Positions 37,531-45,509 of a DNA stretch of 64,000 nucleotides are shown here, piece by piece. The notes below the pieces were generated by a model, which did no database searches, was not told where the DNA came from, and saw only the letters and a program-made list of their open reading frames with translations. Both the position numbers and the translations under genes were made by a program. The DNA is from Cellulosimicrobium terreum (GTDB taxonomy: Bacteria > Actinomycetota > Actinomycetes > Actinomycetales > Cellulomonadaceae): the NCBI GenBank assembly GCA_014803435.1, contig JACYFD010000006.1, forward strand, positions 248,001 to 312,000, given 5' to 3'. The number at the start of each line of letters is the position of its first letter. The stretch's first letter is position 1.

Positions 37531-38484
37531 ATGCGACAGGTGTTCGAACACTCGAGATCTTCGGCGGCCGGCCGGCGTCCGACGACGTCTGTGCGCGGCC
37601 TCGTCGACCCGGCCGCCGCCCGCCGCGCCTTCGAGCTCGTCCGCATCGACCCCGCTCCCGACCTCACGGACCTCGTCGAGCGGCACTGGGTCGTGCGCTG
37701 GGACCTCCCGCCGAGCGAGTCGTTCACGCAGGTGCTCGTGCCGCACCCGGTGGCGAACGTCGTCGCCGAGAAGTCGGGCTACGCCGCGCACGGCATCCCG
37801 CCCGGGCTCTTCGCGCGCACTCTCGAAGGGTCGGGCGCCGTGGTCGGCACCAAGCTGCGCCCCGGTGCGTTCCGCGTCCTGCTCGGCACCCCGGACGCGG
37901 TCCGCCCCGGGGTCGTCGTCCCGACGGAGACCTTCCTCGGCCCGACGGCGCACCGCACGGGGACGTACGCGCAGGCGCTCGCGGTCGCCCGGGAGGACGA
38001 GGAAGCAGTCGCCTGCGTCGAGCCGCTGCTGCGGGCCCGCGCCGAGCGCGCCCGGACGGTCCGTTCCGGCCGCGACCTGGCACGGATCGGGGCGGCGTTC
38101 ACCGCGCTCGTGAGCGGCGACCTCGGGCCCGGCGCGGGCGTGGAGGAGCTCGCCGACGCCGCGGGCACCTCGACACGCTCGCTCCAACGGCTCTTCGCGA
38201 CCTGTGTGGGCGTGAGCCCCAAGTGGGTGCTCCAGCGTCACCGCGTCCACCTCGCCGCCGACCTGCTCGCGGCCCACCCCGGACAGGACCTCGCCGGCCT
38301 GGCGACCACCGTCGGGTACTACGACCAGGCGCACTTCGGCACCGACTTCGCGCGTGCGACGGGGACCACTCCCGCGGCCTACGCGCGTCGCTGTGCGGCA
38401 TCGCTCGCAGCCCTGGCCGTCGGGGCGGGCGCTGCGCCCGGCGTCGTCCACGGGTCGCCCGCCGGACCTGCCGAGGACGCATAG
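37531..38484 (+). CDS. AraC-family transcriptional regulator
   Basis: A 317-residue regulator with an N-terminal sensor (about 20-170, DUF6597-like) and a C-terminal double helix-turn-helix (about 205-290): E-E-L-A-D-A-A-G-T-S-T-R-S-L-Q-R-L-F, and G-Y-Y-D-Q-A-H-F with T-T-P-A-A-Y. ATG 37531 is too close to its GGAGG, so GTG 37540 (nine bases downstream) may be the true start. Divergent from the VOC gene, a frequent pairing in which the regulator controls the neighbour. The C-terminal 30 residues are low-complexity. Confidence 0.83.
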   Translation: MRQVFEHSRSSAAGRRPTTSVRGLVDPAAARRAFELVRIDPAPDLTDLVERHWVVRWDLPPSESFTQVLVPHPVANVVAEKSGYAAHGIPPGLFARTLEGSGAVVGTKLRPGAFRVLLGTPDAVRPGVVVPTETFLGPTAHRTGTYAQALAVAREDEEAVACVEPLLRARAERARTVRSGRDLARIGAAFTALVSGDLGPGAGVEELADAAGTSTRSLQRLFATCVGVSPKWVLQRHRVHLAADLLAAHPGQDLAGLATTVGYYDQAHFGTDFARATGTTPAAYARRCAASLAALAVGAGAAPGVVHGSPAGPAEDA

Positions 38485-38487
38485 ACT
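38482..38487 (+). promoter_or_regulatory. -10-like hexamer TAGACT, leaderless position for dnaG
   Basis: TAGACT overlaps the AraC gene stop codon (38482-38484) and ends seven bases before GTG 38495. Confidence 0.35.
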
Positions 38488-38494
38488 CAGCGTC

Positions 38495-40450
38495 GTGGCT
38501 GGCCTGATCCGACGCGAGGACGTGGACGCCGTCCGCGACCGTGCACGGATCGAAGAGATCGTCTCTGCGCACGTCACGCTCAAGCCTGCCGGCGTGGGAT
38601 CGATGAAGGGCCTGTGCCCGTTCCACGACGAGCGCTCCCCGTCCTTCCACGTGCGCCCGGGCGTGGGCCGCTGGCACTGCTTCGGCTGCGGGGAGGGCGG
38701 CGACGTCATCTCGTTCGTGCAGAAGATCGACGGGCTCACGTTCACCGAGGCCGTCGAGTACCTCGCGGACCGGGTCGGGGTCCAGCTCCGCTACGAGGAG
38801 ACCGGCAAGGGCGGGGGAGCCCCGCGCCCGCGTGAGGAGCCAGGCCGGCGTCAGCGCCTGCTCGAGGCCCACAGGGTGGCGGCCCAGTACTTCGCCGAGC
38901 AGCTCGTGGGCCCGGGCGCTGGGGCGGCGCGTGCGTTCCTCGCCGAGCGGAGCTTCGACCGGGCCGACGCGGAGCACTTCGGGGTCGGCTACGCGCCGAC
39001 GGGCTGGGACAACCTCCAGCGGCACCTGCAGGGACGCGGGTTCACGCAGGCCGAGCTCATCGCGTCCGGGCTCATGAGCCAGGGGCAGCGCGGGATCTAC
39101 GACCGGTTCCGCGGACGCCTCGTGTGGCCCATCCGCGACGTCACCGGCGAGATCGTCGGCTTCGGCGCTCGCCGCCTCTACGACGAGGACCAGGGGCCCA
39201 AGTACCTCAACACCCCCGAGACCTCGCTCTACAAGAAGTCGAACGTGCTCTACGGCATCGACCTCGCCAAGCGGGAGATCGCGAAGACCAAGCGCGTCGT
39301 CGTCGTCGAGGGATACACCGACGTCATGGCGGCGCACCTGTCCGGCGTCACGACGGCCGTGGCCACGTGCGGGACGGCGTTCGGCAGCGACCACGCCCGC
39401 ATCGTGCGCCGTCTGCTCGGGGACACGACGGCGGGCGGCGGGCTGCAGCTCGCGTCGGGCACCTCCCTGGGTGGCGAGGTCGTCTTCACGTTCGACGGGG
39501 ACGCTGCCGGACAGAAGGCCGCGGTGCGGGCGTTCGGCGAGGACCAGCGCTTCTACGCCCAGACCTTCGTGGCCGTCGAACGTAGCGGGATGGACCCGTG
39601 CGAGCTCCGCATGGCGCGTGGTCCTGACGCGGTGCGGGCCCTCGTCGACGGACGCCAGCCCTTGTTCGAGTTCGTCATCCGTACGACGCTCGCCGAGTTC
39701 GACCTCGACACCGCCGAGGGTCGCGTGGGCGCGCTGCGCGCCGCCGCCCCGATCGTCGCCGGCATCCGCGACACCGCGCTGCGGCCCGAGTACGCCCGCA
39801 TGCTCGGCGGCTGGATCGGGATGGACGCCGAGCGCGTGCGCCGTGAGGTCGCCGCGGCCGGCAAGCGGAGCGCTCCCGCGCCCGCCCGGCAGGCGCGCAC
39901 GGCGCCCGGTGCCGCGAGCCCTGACGACGGCGTGCCCGGGCCGGGCACGGTCCCGCCGGTGCCCGCGCCCGACCCGCGCGACCCGGTCGCCCGCCGTGAG
40001 CGCCTCGCGCTCGTCGCGGTCCTGCAGTACCCGACGCACGTGCCCGCGTCGTTCGACGCCCTCGACGAGGACGCGTTCTCGGTCCCCGCCTGGCGTGCGG
40101 TGCACGCCGCGGTCCGCGCCGCAGGCGGGGTGAGTGAGGGCGCAGTCCTCGGCGACGGGCGCTGGGTGGAGGCCGTGGTCGAGCAGGCCGGAGAGCCCGT
40201 CCAGGGTCTTGTCACCGAGCTCGCCGTCGCGCCGCTCCCGGAGGACCGCGAGAACGTCATGCCCGGGTACGTGGCGGGCGTCGTGCGAGGCCTCGTCGAC
40301 CTCGGCCTGACGCGTCGCATCGCGGACGCCAGGAGCAGGCTCCAGCGCCTCGACCCCAGTGCCGAGGCCGCGGCCTCCCAGGCCGCGTTCGCGGACCTGC
40401 TCGCGCTGGAGGCGGAGCGTCGGACGCTGCGCGACGGCGAGCTCGCCTGA
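38495..40450 (+). CDS. dnaG: DNA primase
   Basis: Makes RNA primers at the replication fork. The 651-residue protein has a CHC2 zinc domain (C-P-F-H near 40, C-F-G-C near 62), the catalytic core with the Toprim motifs V-V-V-V-E-G-Y-T-D-V (near 270) and F-D-G-D-A-A-G-Q-K-A (near 330), and a C-terminal helicase-interaction region after a Pro/Ala-rich linker (about 455-500). GTG 38495 gives the family start V-A-G-L-I-R-x-E-D-V. It starts 11 bases after the AraC gene stop. Confidence 0.96.
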   Translation: MAGLIRREDVDAVRDRARIEEIVSAHVTLKPAGVGSMKGLCPFHDERSPSFHVRPGVGRWHCFGCGEGGDVISFVQKIDGLTFTEAVEYLADRVGVQLRYEETGKGGGAPRPREEPGRRQRLLEAHRVAAQYFAEQLVGPGAGAARAFLAERSFDRADAEHFGVGYAPTGWDNLQRHLQGRGFTQAELIASGLMSQGQRGIYDRFRGRLVWPIRDVTGEIVGFGARRLYDEDQGPKYLNTPETSLYKKSNVLYGIDLAKREIAKTKRVVVVEGYTDVMAAHLSGVTTAVATCGTAFGSDHARIVRRLLGDTTAGGGLQLASGTSLGGEVVFTFDGDAAGQKAAVRAFGEDQRFYAQTFVAVERSGMDPCELRMARGPDAVRALVDGRQPLFEFVIRTTLAEFDLDTAEGRVGALRAAAPIVAGIRDTALRPEYARMLGGWIGMDAERVRREVAAAGKRSAPAPARQARTAPGAASPDDGVPGPGTVPPVPAPDPRDPVARRERLALVAVLQYPTHVPASFDALDEDAFSVPAWRAVHAAVRAAGGVSEGAVLGDGRWVEAVVEQAGEPVQGLVTELAVAPLPEDRENVMPGYVAGVVRGLVDLGLTRRIADARSRLQRLDPSAEAAASQAAFADLLALEAERRTLRDGELA

Positions 40451-40471
40451 TCCGGCCGATGGGGGAAAGCG

Positions 40472-40509
40472 CTCAGCCCCCGACCTGTCTGTGCAGGTCA
40501 GGGGCTGAG
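40472..40509. terminator. Bidirectional hairpin terminator between dnaG and tRNA-Asn
   Basis: CTCAGCCCC and GACCTG (40472-40487, one mismatch at 40481) pair with 40494-40509 across a six-base loop. It lies 22 bases after the dnaG stop and five bases beyond the 3' end of the convergent tRNA-Asn gene. Confidence 0.8.
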
Positions 40510-40513
40510 GAAC

Positions 40514-40589
<76 letters not shown>

Positions 40590-40634
40590 CCGGCCCGGTT
40601 CTTCACCGAGCGGCCGGAGAAAACTCTAGCAGGC

Positions 40635-41150
40635 TCAGAGGGGTAGTCCGGACGCCGACCGCACCCGGCTCTCGGCGGCGTCGACCCGCGCGGCGACCTC
40701 GGGATCGTCGAGGTCGACCCCGGCCTCGGCGACGACCTGGGAGAACAGCCTGCCGTCGACGTCGCGCCGCACCGCGACCCGGGCCGTGCGACCCGCCGCA
40801 AGCGTCACGGTCTCGGAGAGCACGACGGACGACTGCACCCGCTCGCGCAGCGTCTGCGCGAGCGCGGTGCGCCGGGGGTCGGCGATGGCGAGCGCGAGCA
40901 GGTCCGCTCCGTCGACCCACGTGACAGCGATCGTGGACGTCTCGGGGGAGTAGGACGCACGGTCGACGTCCGCCCACGGACGCGCCGCCGCCTGAGAACC
41001 GTCGTGGCCGCACGTCACGAGCCGGGCGCGCGTCGCGACGGCCCACGACCCGTCGACGAGCTCGGCCACGGCCAGCACCTTGTCGCCCGGCCCGAGGTCG
41101 AGCGCGCGCCGGACGTCGTCGGGCAGGGTCGGACGGCGGAACCAGGACAT
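40635..41150 (-). CDS. Conserved hypothetical protein
   Basis: A 171-residue soluble protein starting M-S-W-F-R-R-P, with a beta-rich first half (L-A-V-A-E-L-V-D-G-S-W-A-V-A-T-R) and a helical end. It has the look of a small actinobacterial PH-like or beta-barrel protein but I cannot name a family. A minus-strand TACCGT (41162-41157) lies six bases before ATG 41150, supporting the start and a leaderless transcript. tRNA-Asn follows 45 bases downstream on the same strand. Confidence 0.7.
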   Translation of the reverse strand: MSWFRRPTLPDDVRRALDLGPGDKVLAVAELVDGSWAVATRARLVTCGHDGSQAAARPWADVDRASYSPETSTIAVTWVDGADLLALAIADPRRTALAQTLRERVQSSVVLSETVTLAAGRTARVAVRRDVDGRLFSQVVAEAGVDLDDPEVAARVDAAESRVRSASGLPL

Positions 41151-41156
41151 GGGCCC

Positions 41157-41162
41157 ACGGTA
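41157..41162 (-). promoter_or_regulatory. -10-like hexamer TACCGT, leaderless position
   Basis: Minus-strand TACCGT ends six bases before ATG 41150. Confidence 0.35.
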
Positions 41163-41263
41163 GTCGCTGCTGGGGGCGGACCACGCGCCGTCGACGGCAG
41201 GTCGGCACGGAGTCACGTCAGGACGACGGTCGTCGTGTCGGCGGCCGGTGCCAGGATCGGGGC

Positions 41264-41911
41264 ATGGTCCACGGGGGCGGTGTCGATCCGATCGGTACGG
41301 TGCGGCGGACGATCGGGCGGGACGAGCTGGACGTTCTGCTCTCGCTGGTGCTCGACCACGTCGACCCGGACGCCGAGGGCGTCCCCTGGCGGCTCGTCGG
41401 CACCGCCTCTGCCCTCGCGCAGGGCGTCGCCCTTCCGGTCGGCGACGTGGACGTCCTGGTCGCCTCCCGGGGCGACGTCGACCAAGCCGCTGCTGCACTG
41501 TCGGGATACCCATGCTCCGAGCCCCCGCGCTGGCTCCCCGACGCGCAGCAGTACTTCGTCCGGTTCGTGATCGGGCAGGTCGAGGTCGAGATCAGCACCG
41601 TGGAGCAGGCCGTCGACACCGACACGTCGGAGTGCGCCGGGCGCGGACCGTGGGAGCACCACGTCCCCGTCGGGTTCGGCAGGCACGTCCTGTCCGTGGT
41701 CGGCCTCGAGCTGCGGCTCGTCTCGGAGATCGTCCGCGAACGCCCCGACCGGTACGTCCCGCTCCTCGAGCACCTGCGGTCCTGCCGCGCCGACCTTCCC
41801 CTCGTGCACCGCGCGATGCGCGACCGCGGGGTCGATCCCGCGGTGCGTGATCGCGTCATGGACCGCCTCCGCGACGTGCCGGGCGGTATGCTCACCCGCG
41901 CGCCCCGTTAG
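41264..41911 (+). CDS. Solo nucleotidyltransferase-like protein
   Basis: A 215-residue protein whose N-terminal half shows a minimal nucleotidyltransferase pattern: W-R-L-V-G-T-A-S-A-L-A-Q-G (near 43), then V-G-D-V-D-V-L-V (near 60) with the D-x-D metal pair, and a third acidic strand V-E-V-E-I-S near 100. The rest is helical. No HEPN partner lies next to it, so a type VII toxin-antitoxin pair is not supported. ATG 41264 has CAGGAT six bases upstream. The last three codons and stop (TAG 41909-41911) overlap the tRNA gene that starts at 41902. Confidence 0.6.
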   Translation: MVHGGGVDPIGTVRRTIGRDELDVLLSLVLDHVDPDAEGVPWRLVGTASALAQGVALPVGDVDVLVASRGDVDQAAAALSGYPCSEPPRWLPDAQQYFVRFVIGQVEVEISTVEQAVDTDTSECAGRGPWEHHVPVGFGRHVLSVVGLELRLVSEIVRERPDRYVPLLEHLRSCRADLPLVHRAMRDRGVDPAVRDRVMDRLRDVPGGMLTRAPR

Positions 41912-41975
41912 CTCAGCTGGTCAGAGCAGGAGACTCATAATCTCTCGGTCGCGGGTTCAAGTCCTGCACGGGGCA
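41902..41975 (+). tRNA. tRNA with CAT anticodon (elongator Met, or Ile2 read as LAU)
   Basis: Acceptor GCCCCGT pairs with ACGGGGC (41968-41974), discriminator A 41975; D-arm TAGCTCAGCTGGTC, anticodon loop CTCATAA, T-arm GTTCAAGTC. CCA is not fully encoded (ACCG follows). C4-G69 and C5-G68, and the segment around the variable loop (CTCTCGGTCGC), resemble tRNA-Ile2, whose C34 is modified to lysidine. Not the initiator, since the first pair is G1-C72. Confidence 0.9.
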
Positions 41976-42060
41976 CCGATGATGGCGCGAATGCCCTCCG
42001 ACGCTCTGCCCCGCGCCCGGTGTCGCGACCTCGTGGATCCGGTCTTGGCGTCGTGCGCGG

Positions 42061-43266
42061 TCATTCGACCCGGTCGGGTTCCCGTGCCGGGCGCGCACCG
42101 CGGTCGAGGTCGTGTTCGACGGCCCGCCGAAGCCGCGGCCCGAGGGGGCGTTCGACGAAGCGGTGCACGAGGTAGGCGAGCCCGATCATGGTGAGGGTCA
42201 CGAGGGCGAACGTCACGGTCGCGCTCAGGTGCGGGTGCAGCTCCGCGATCATCCAGCGCCCCCAGGACGAGTGGATCAGGTAGAGCGGGTACGTGAGGGC
42301 GCCCAGCAGGGTCAGCCAGCGCCAGGAGAGCCGGTTGAGCGGTGAGAGTGCGAAGATCGCGACGACCGCGAAGCAGACGACGATCGCCGTCCAGTATGTC
42401 CCCGGCCCGAGGGTGATGTCGGTGCTGTTCGCGATCCGCAGCGACTGGCTGCGACCGGAGAGCGCGCCCGCCAGCATGACGTCGAGCCCGAGGACGAGCC
42501 ACAGGACGGGCGAGCGTGGCTCACGCGTCAGCAGGAAGAGCACCATGCCCCCGGCGAACAGCGGCGCCTCGGTGGCCACGAGCGCCTCGGAGACGAGGTC
42601 CGACCCGTTGTGGAGCGCGAGCGCACCGGCGATCGGCCAGAGGGCCGCGAACGCGATGAGCCGGTTGCGGGTCAGCCCGCCGAGCGCGAGCAGGATCGCG
42701 ACGATGACGTAGAACCGCAGCTCGGCCCACAGGGTCCAGTAGACGGACTCCACGTCAGGTGCCCCGAACGCGCGCTGGACCATCGTGAGGTTGAGGGCGG
42801 CCTCGGGCACGTCGATGTCACGCCGGCCGGGTGTGACGACGGCGAGCAGCACGATCATGAGGACGACGGAGAACCAGTAGGCGGGAAAGAGGCGACCCAC
42901 GCGGGACGCGGCGAACGAGCGCACGCCCTTGCCCCACGCGCTCATGAGGATGACGAATCCGCTGACCACGAAGAACAGCTGGACGCCGAAGGAGCCGAAG
43001 ACGGCCCAGCGCTGGGTGTCGGGGAAGACGACGTCGGTCGGCTCGCCCCACGCGCTGTGGTTGAGCGCCGCGTAGTGGTAGACGAGGACGGCGAGCGCGG
43101 CGAAGAACCGCAGCCCGTCGAGGGCCGCGAGCCGTGGTCGGCGCCTCGCCGCGGGGTCGACGACCGTGCCGTCGTCGGTCGTGGGGGTGGGGGTCGAACC
43201 GGCGCTCCGGGCCGACCCGGGGGTCGACGTCGTCGGCGGTGTCGAGGTAGCCGTCGTCTCTGCCAT
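42061..43266 (-). CDS. Acyltransferase 3 family membrane protein
   Basis: A 401-residue O-acyltransferase of the OafA/NodX group. After a 45-residue Thr/Pro/Ser-rich cytoplasmic N-terminus, about ten hydrophobic helices follow. Family hallmarks: L-D-G-L-R-F-F-A-A-L-A-V near 50, the catalytic-type H in L-V-Y-H-Y near 67, F-G-V-Q-L-F-F-V-V-S-G-F near 98 and S-R-V-G-R-L-F-P. It adds acyl groups to a surface sugar or lipid; the substrate is unknown. Downstream is the CAT-anticodon tRNA, convergent. It is divergent from the DUF1206 gene. Confidence 0.88.
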   Translation of the reverse strand: MAETTATSTPPTTSTPGSARSAGSTPTPTTDDGTVVDPAARRRPRLAALDGLRFFAALAVLVYHYAALNHSAWGEPTDVVFPDTQRWAVFGSFGVQLFFVVSGFVILMSAWGKGVRSFAASRVGRLFPAYWFSVVLMIVLLAVVTPGRRDIDVPEAALNLTMVQRAFGAPDVESVYWTLWAELRFYVIVAILLALGGLTRNRLIAFAALWPIAGALALHNGSDLVSEALVATEAPLFAGGMVLFLLTREPRSPVLWLVLGLDVMLAGALSGRSQSLRIANSTDITLGPGTYWTAIVVCFAVVAIFALSPLNRLSWRWLTLLGALTYPLYLIHSSWGRWMIAELHPHLSATVTFALVTLTMIGLAYLVHRFVERPLGPRLRRAVEHDLDRGARPAREPDRVE

Positions 43267-43411
43267 CGCGCTCGACGTTACCAAACCGTGATGTGAGCGC
43301 GCTTCAGATGATGATAAAGGTGCGAACCGGGCCCGACGCTGCCAGAGTGTCCGGGCCGGACAGACCGGCATCGCGTCGGGGGCGACGCGCAGCACGACGA
43401 AGGAGGACTCT

Positions 43412-44218
43412 GTGGCATCGAACGTGGGCTCTGCGGGCAAGGCTGCTGCGCGGGAGGCACGGGGGAGCAAGACCCTGGAGACGCTGGCGAGAGCCGGCTA
43501 TGCCGTCAGCGGTCTGCTCCACCTGCTCGTCGGTTTCCTGGCGGTGCAGGTCGCGACGGGGTCGGCGTCCAGCTCCGAGGCCGACCAGTCCGGCGCCCTG
43601 TCGAAGGTCGCCGAGACACCTGGAGGGGTCGCGGTGCTGTGGTTTGCCGTCGTGGCGTTCGCAGCCCTCGCCGTCTGGCAGGTGCTCGTCGCCGCATCCG
43701 GTGCCGTCGAGACGTCCGACCGGCTCAAGTCGGCAGGCAAGGCCGTCCTCTACGCGGCGCTCGGGGTCCTCGCCCTGCAGTACGCGACCGGGTCGGGCAG
43801 CGGGTCCGGCCAGGAGGAGAGCTTTACGGCGACCCTCATGGCGAATCCCGGAGGGCAGCTCCTCGTCGGTGCCGTCGGGGTGGGGATCATCGCCTCCGGC
43901 GTCTACCACGTGGTGAAGGGCTGGCGGAAGAAGTTCCTCGAGGACCTGCGCAGCAACGCCCGGGGGCAGCTCGGGAACGCGGTCGTCGTGCTGGGCCGCG
44001 TCGGCTACATCGCCAAGGGGATCGCACTGGGTGTCCTCGGCGCCCTGTTCGTCACCGCGGCGCTGCAGGCCGACCCCGAGAAGGCCGGCGGCCTCGACGA
44101 CGCGTTCGGCACGATCGCGTCGCAGCCCTTCGGTGTGGTGCTCCTCGTCGCCGTGGGCGTCGGATTCGCCGCCTACGGGCTCTACTCGTTTGCCCGCGCA
44201 CGCTACGCGCGGATGTAG
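43412..44218 (+). CDS. DUF1206 membrane protein
   Basis: A 268-residue membrane protein with six hydrophobic helices arranged as three related two-helix units; each opens with a pattern like A-R-A-G-Y-A-V-S-G-L-L-H (near 26), S-A-G-K-A-V-L-Y-A (near 108) and L-G-R-V-G-Y-I-A-K-G (near 192). This is the DUF1206 three-repeat layout common in actinobacteria; function unknown. GTG 43412 is well supported by AGGAGG seven bases upstream. Confidence 0.88.
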   Translation: MASNVGSAGKAAAREARGSKTLETLARAGYAVSGLLHLLVGFLAVQVATGSASSSEADQSGALSKVAETPGGVAVLWFAVVAFAALAVWQVLVAASGAVETSDRLKSAGKAVLYAALGVLALQYATGSGSGSGQEESFTATLMANPGGQLLVGAVGVGIIASGVYHVVKGWRKKFLEDLRSNARGQLGNAVVVLGRVGYIAKGIALGVLGALFVTAALQADPEKAGGLDDAFGTIASQPFGVVLLVAVGVGFAAYGLYSFARARYARM

Positions 44219-44287
44219 TCGCGGCAGGCACCCGGCGCGGGTCGCGGCGGGTGCGGAGCGCGGGACCACCCGTGAAATGATGGGGAC

Positions 44288-44773
44288 ATGGCGATGAGAG
44301 AGATCCGCACCATCCCCGACCCCGTGCTCCGCACCCCGTGCGACCCGATCACCACGATCGACGACCGGGTCCGCTCCCTCGTCGCCGACCTCGTCGACAC
44401 GGTGGACCACGAGGGGCGCGCGGGTCTCGCCGCGAACCAGATCGGCGTCGGCCTCCGGGCGTTCTCCTGGAACATCGACGACGAGGTCGGCTACGTCCTC
44501 AACCCGCGGATCGTCGAGCTCTCGGAGGACTTTCAGGACGGCGACGAGGGCTGCCTGTCCGTGCCGAACCTCTGGTACCCGACGCGACGCGCCTGGTACG
44601 CGCGCGTGATCGGCACCGACCTCGACGGCAACGAGGTGGTGGTGGAGGGCACCGAGCTCATGGCGCGCTGCCTGCAGCACGAGTGCGACCACCTCGACGG
44701 CATGCTCTACCTCGACCGCCTGGACCGGGCGGTCCGCAAGAAGGCCATGCGCGCCCTGCGCGAGCAGCTCTGA
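44288..44773 (+). CDS. def: Peptide deformylase
   Basis: Removes the N-formyl group from new proteins. The 161-residue enzyme has motif 1 G-L-A-A-N-Q-I-G-V (near 47), motif 2 E-G-C-L-S-V (Cys metal ligand near 92) and motif 3 Q-H-E-C-D-H-L-D-G (near 130). The Asn in place of Pro or Thr in motif 1 (A-A-N-Q) is common in actinobacterial members. Single-gene unit. Confidence 0.95.
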   Translation: MAMREIRTIPDPVLRTPCDPITTIDDRVRSLVADLVDTVDHEGRAGLAANQIGVGLRAFSWNIDDEVGYVLNPRIVELSEDFQDGDEGCLSVPNLWYPTRRAWYARVIGTDLDGNEVVVEGTELMARCLQHECDHLDGMLYLDRLDRAVRKKAMRALREQL

Positions 44774-44941
44774 CCGGACCCGGACGCGTCCGGACTGCCG
44801 CCACGCCCGGGTTCCCCCTCGCGTCGCGCGCCGTCGTCGGGCAAGATGGGCGACGGAGAGGCTGCACGAGGCCGACACGTGCTGTGGTGCCACCCGGTGA
44901 GGGACGTTGGGGAAGACGGAACCTGACCTAGGGAGGCAGAC

Positions 44942-45442
44942 ATGGCTGGTGCGATCACGCGCGGTGTCCTTTTCGTGCACTCGGCGCCCCGTGCCCTGTG
45001 CCCGCACATCGAGTGGGGCGCGGGCAACGTCCTCGGCGTGCGTGTCGCGCTCGACTGGACGGAGCAGCCTGCCGCTCCCGGCCTCTACCGCGGCGAGCAC
45101 TCCTGGCAGGGAGCCCAGGGCATGGGCGCCCGTCTCGCGTCCGCGCTGCGCGGCTGGTCGCACCTGCGGTACGAGGTGACGGAGGAGCCCAGCCACGGCG
45201 TCGACGGCGGCCGGTGGTCCCACACGCCCGATCTCGGGATCTTCCACGCCGCGACGGACGTGCACGGCAACGTCGTCGTCCCGGAGGACCGGGTGCGGGC
45301 CGCTCTCGAGCAGTCGCACGACCCGTGGGCGATGCGCGAGGCGCTGCACCTCGCGCTCGGCAAGGCCTGGGACGACGAGCTCGAGCCGTTCCGCTACGCC
45401 GGTGCCGGTGCACCCGTGCGCTGGCTCCACCGGGTGGGCTGA
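44942..45442 (+). CDS. DUF3145 family protein
   Basis: A 166-residue soluble protein of a family restricted to actinobacteria (DUF3145); function unknown. Recognisable segments: G-V-L-F-V-H-S-A-P-R-A-L-C-P-H-I-E-W near the start, W-Q-G-A-Q-G-M-G-A in the middle and A-L-G-K-A-W-D-D-E-L-E-P-F-R near the end. ATG 44942 has GGGAGG about six bases upstream. It is convergent with the fab cluster, which in this phylum is a common neighbour. Confidence 0.9.
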   Translation: MAGAITRGVLFVHSAPRALCPHIEWGAGNVLGVRVALDWTEQPAAPGLYRGEHSWQGAQGMGARLASALRGWSHLRYEVTEEPSHGVDGGRWSHTPDLGIFHAATDVHGNVVVPEDRVRAALEQSHDPWAMREALHLALGKAWDDELEPFRYAGAGAPVRWLHRVG

Positions 45443-45450
45443 GCCCCCCC

Positions 45451-45498
45451 GACGCACGTGGGCCGCCTCCCCTGCAGGGGAGACGGCCCACGTGCGTC
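45451..45498. terminator. Bidirectional hairpin terminator between DUF3145 and fabF
   Basis: GACGCACGTGGGCCG (45451-45465) pairs exactly with 45484-45498; after one mismatch (45466 and 45483), CTCCCC pairs with GGGGAG across loop TGCA. The total is 21 pairs, followed by TT on the plus strand. Confidence 0.85.
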
Positions 45499-45509
45499 TT
45501 GTGGTGTGG

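Noticed and set aside
37536-37547. GTGTTCGAACAC as a LexA/SOS-type box
   Set aside because: The half-sites are in inverted order relative to GAAC-N4-GTTC, and the neighbouring gene is not a repair gene.
41264-41911. Antitoxin of a HEPN/MNT toxin-antitoxin pair
   Set aside because: The nucleotidyltransferase signature is present but no HEPN gene lies on either side.
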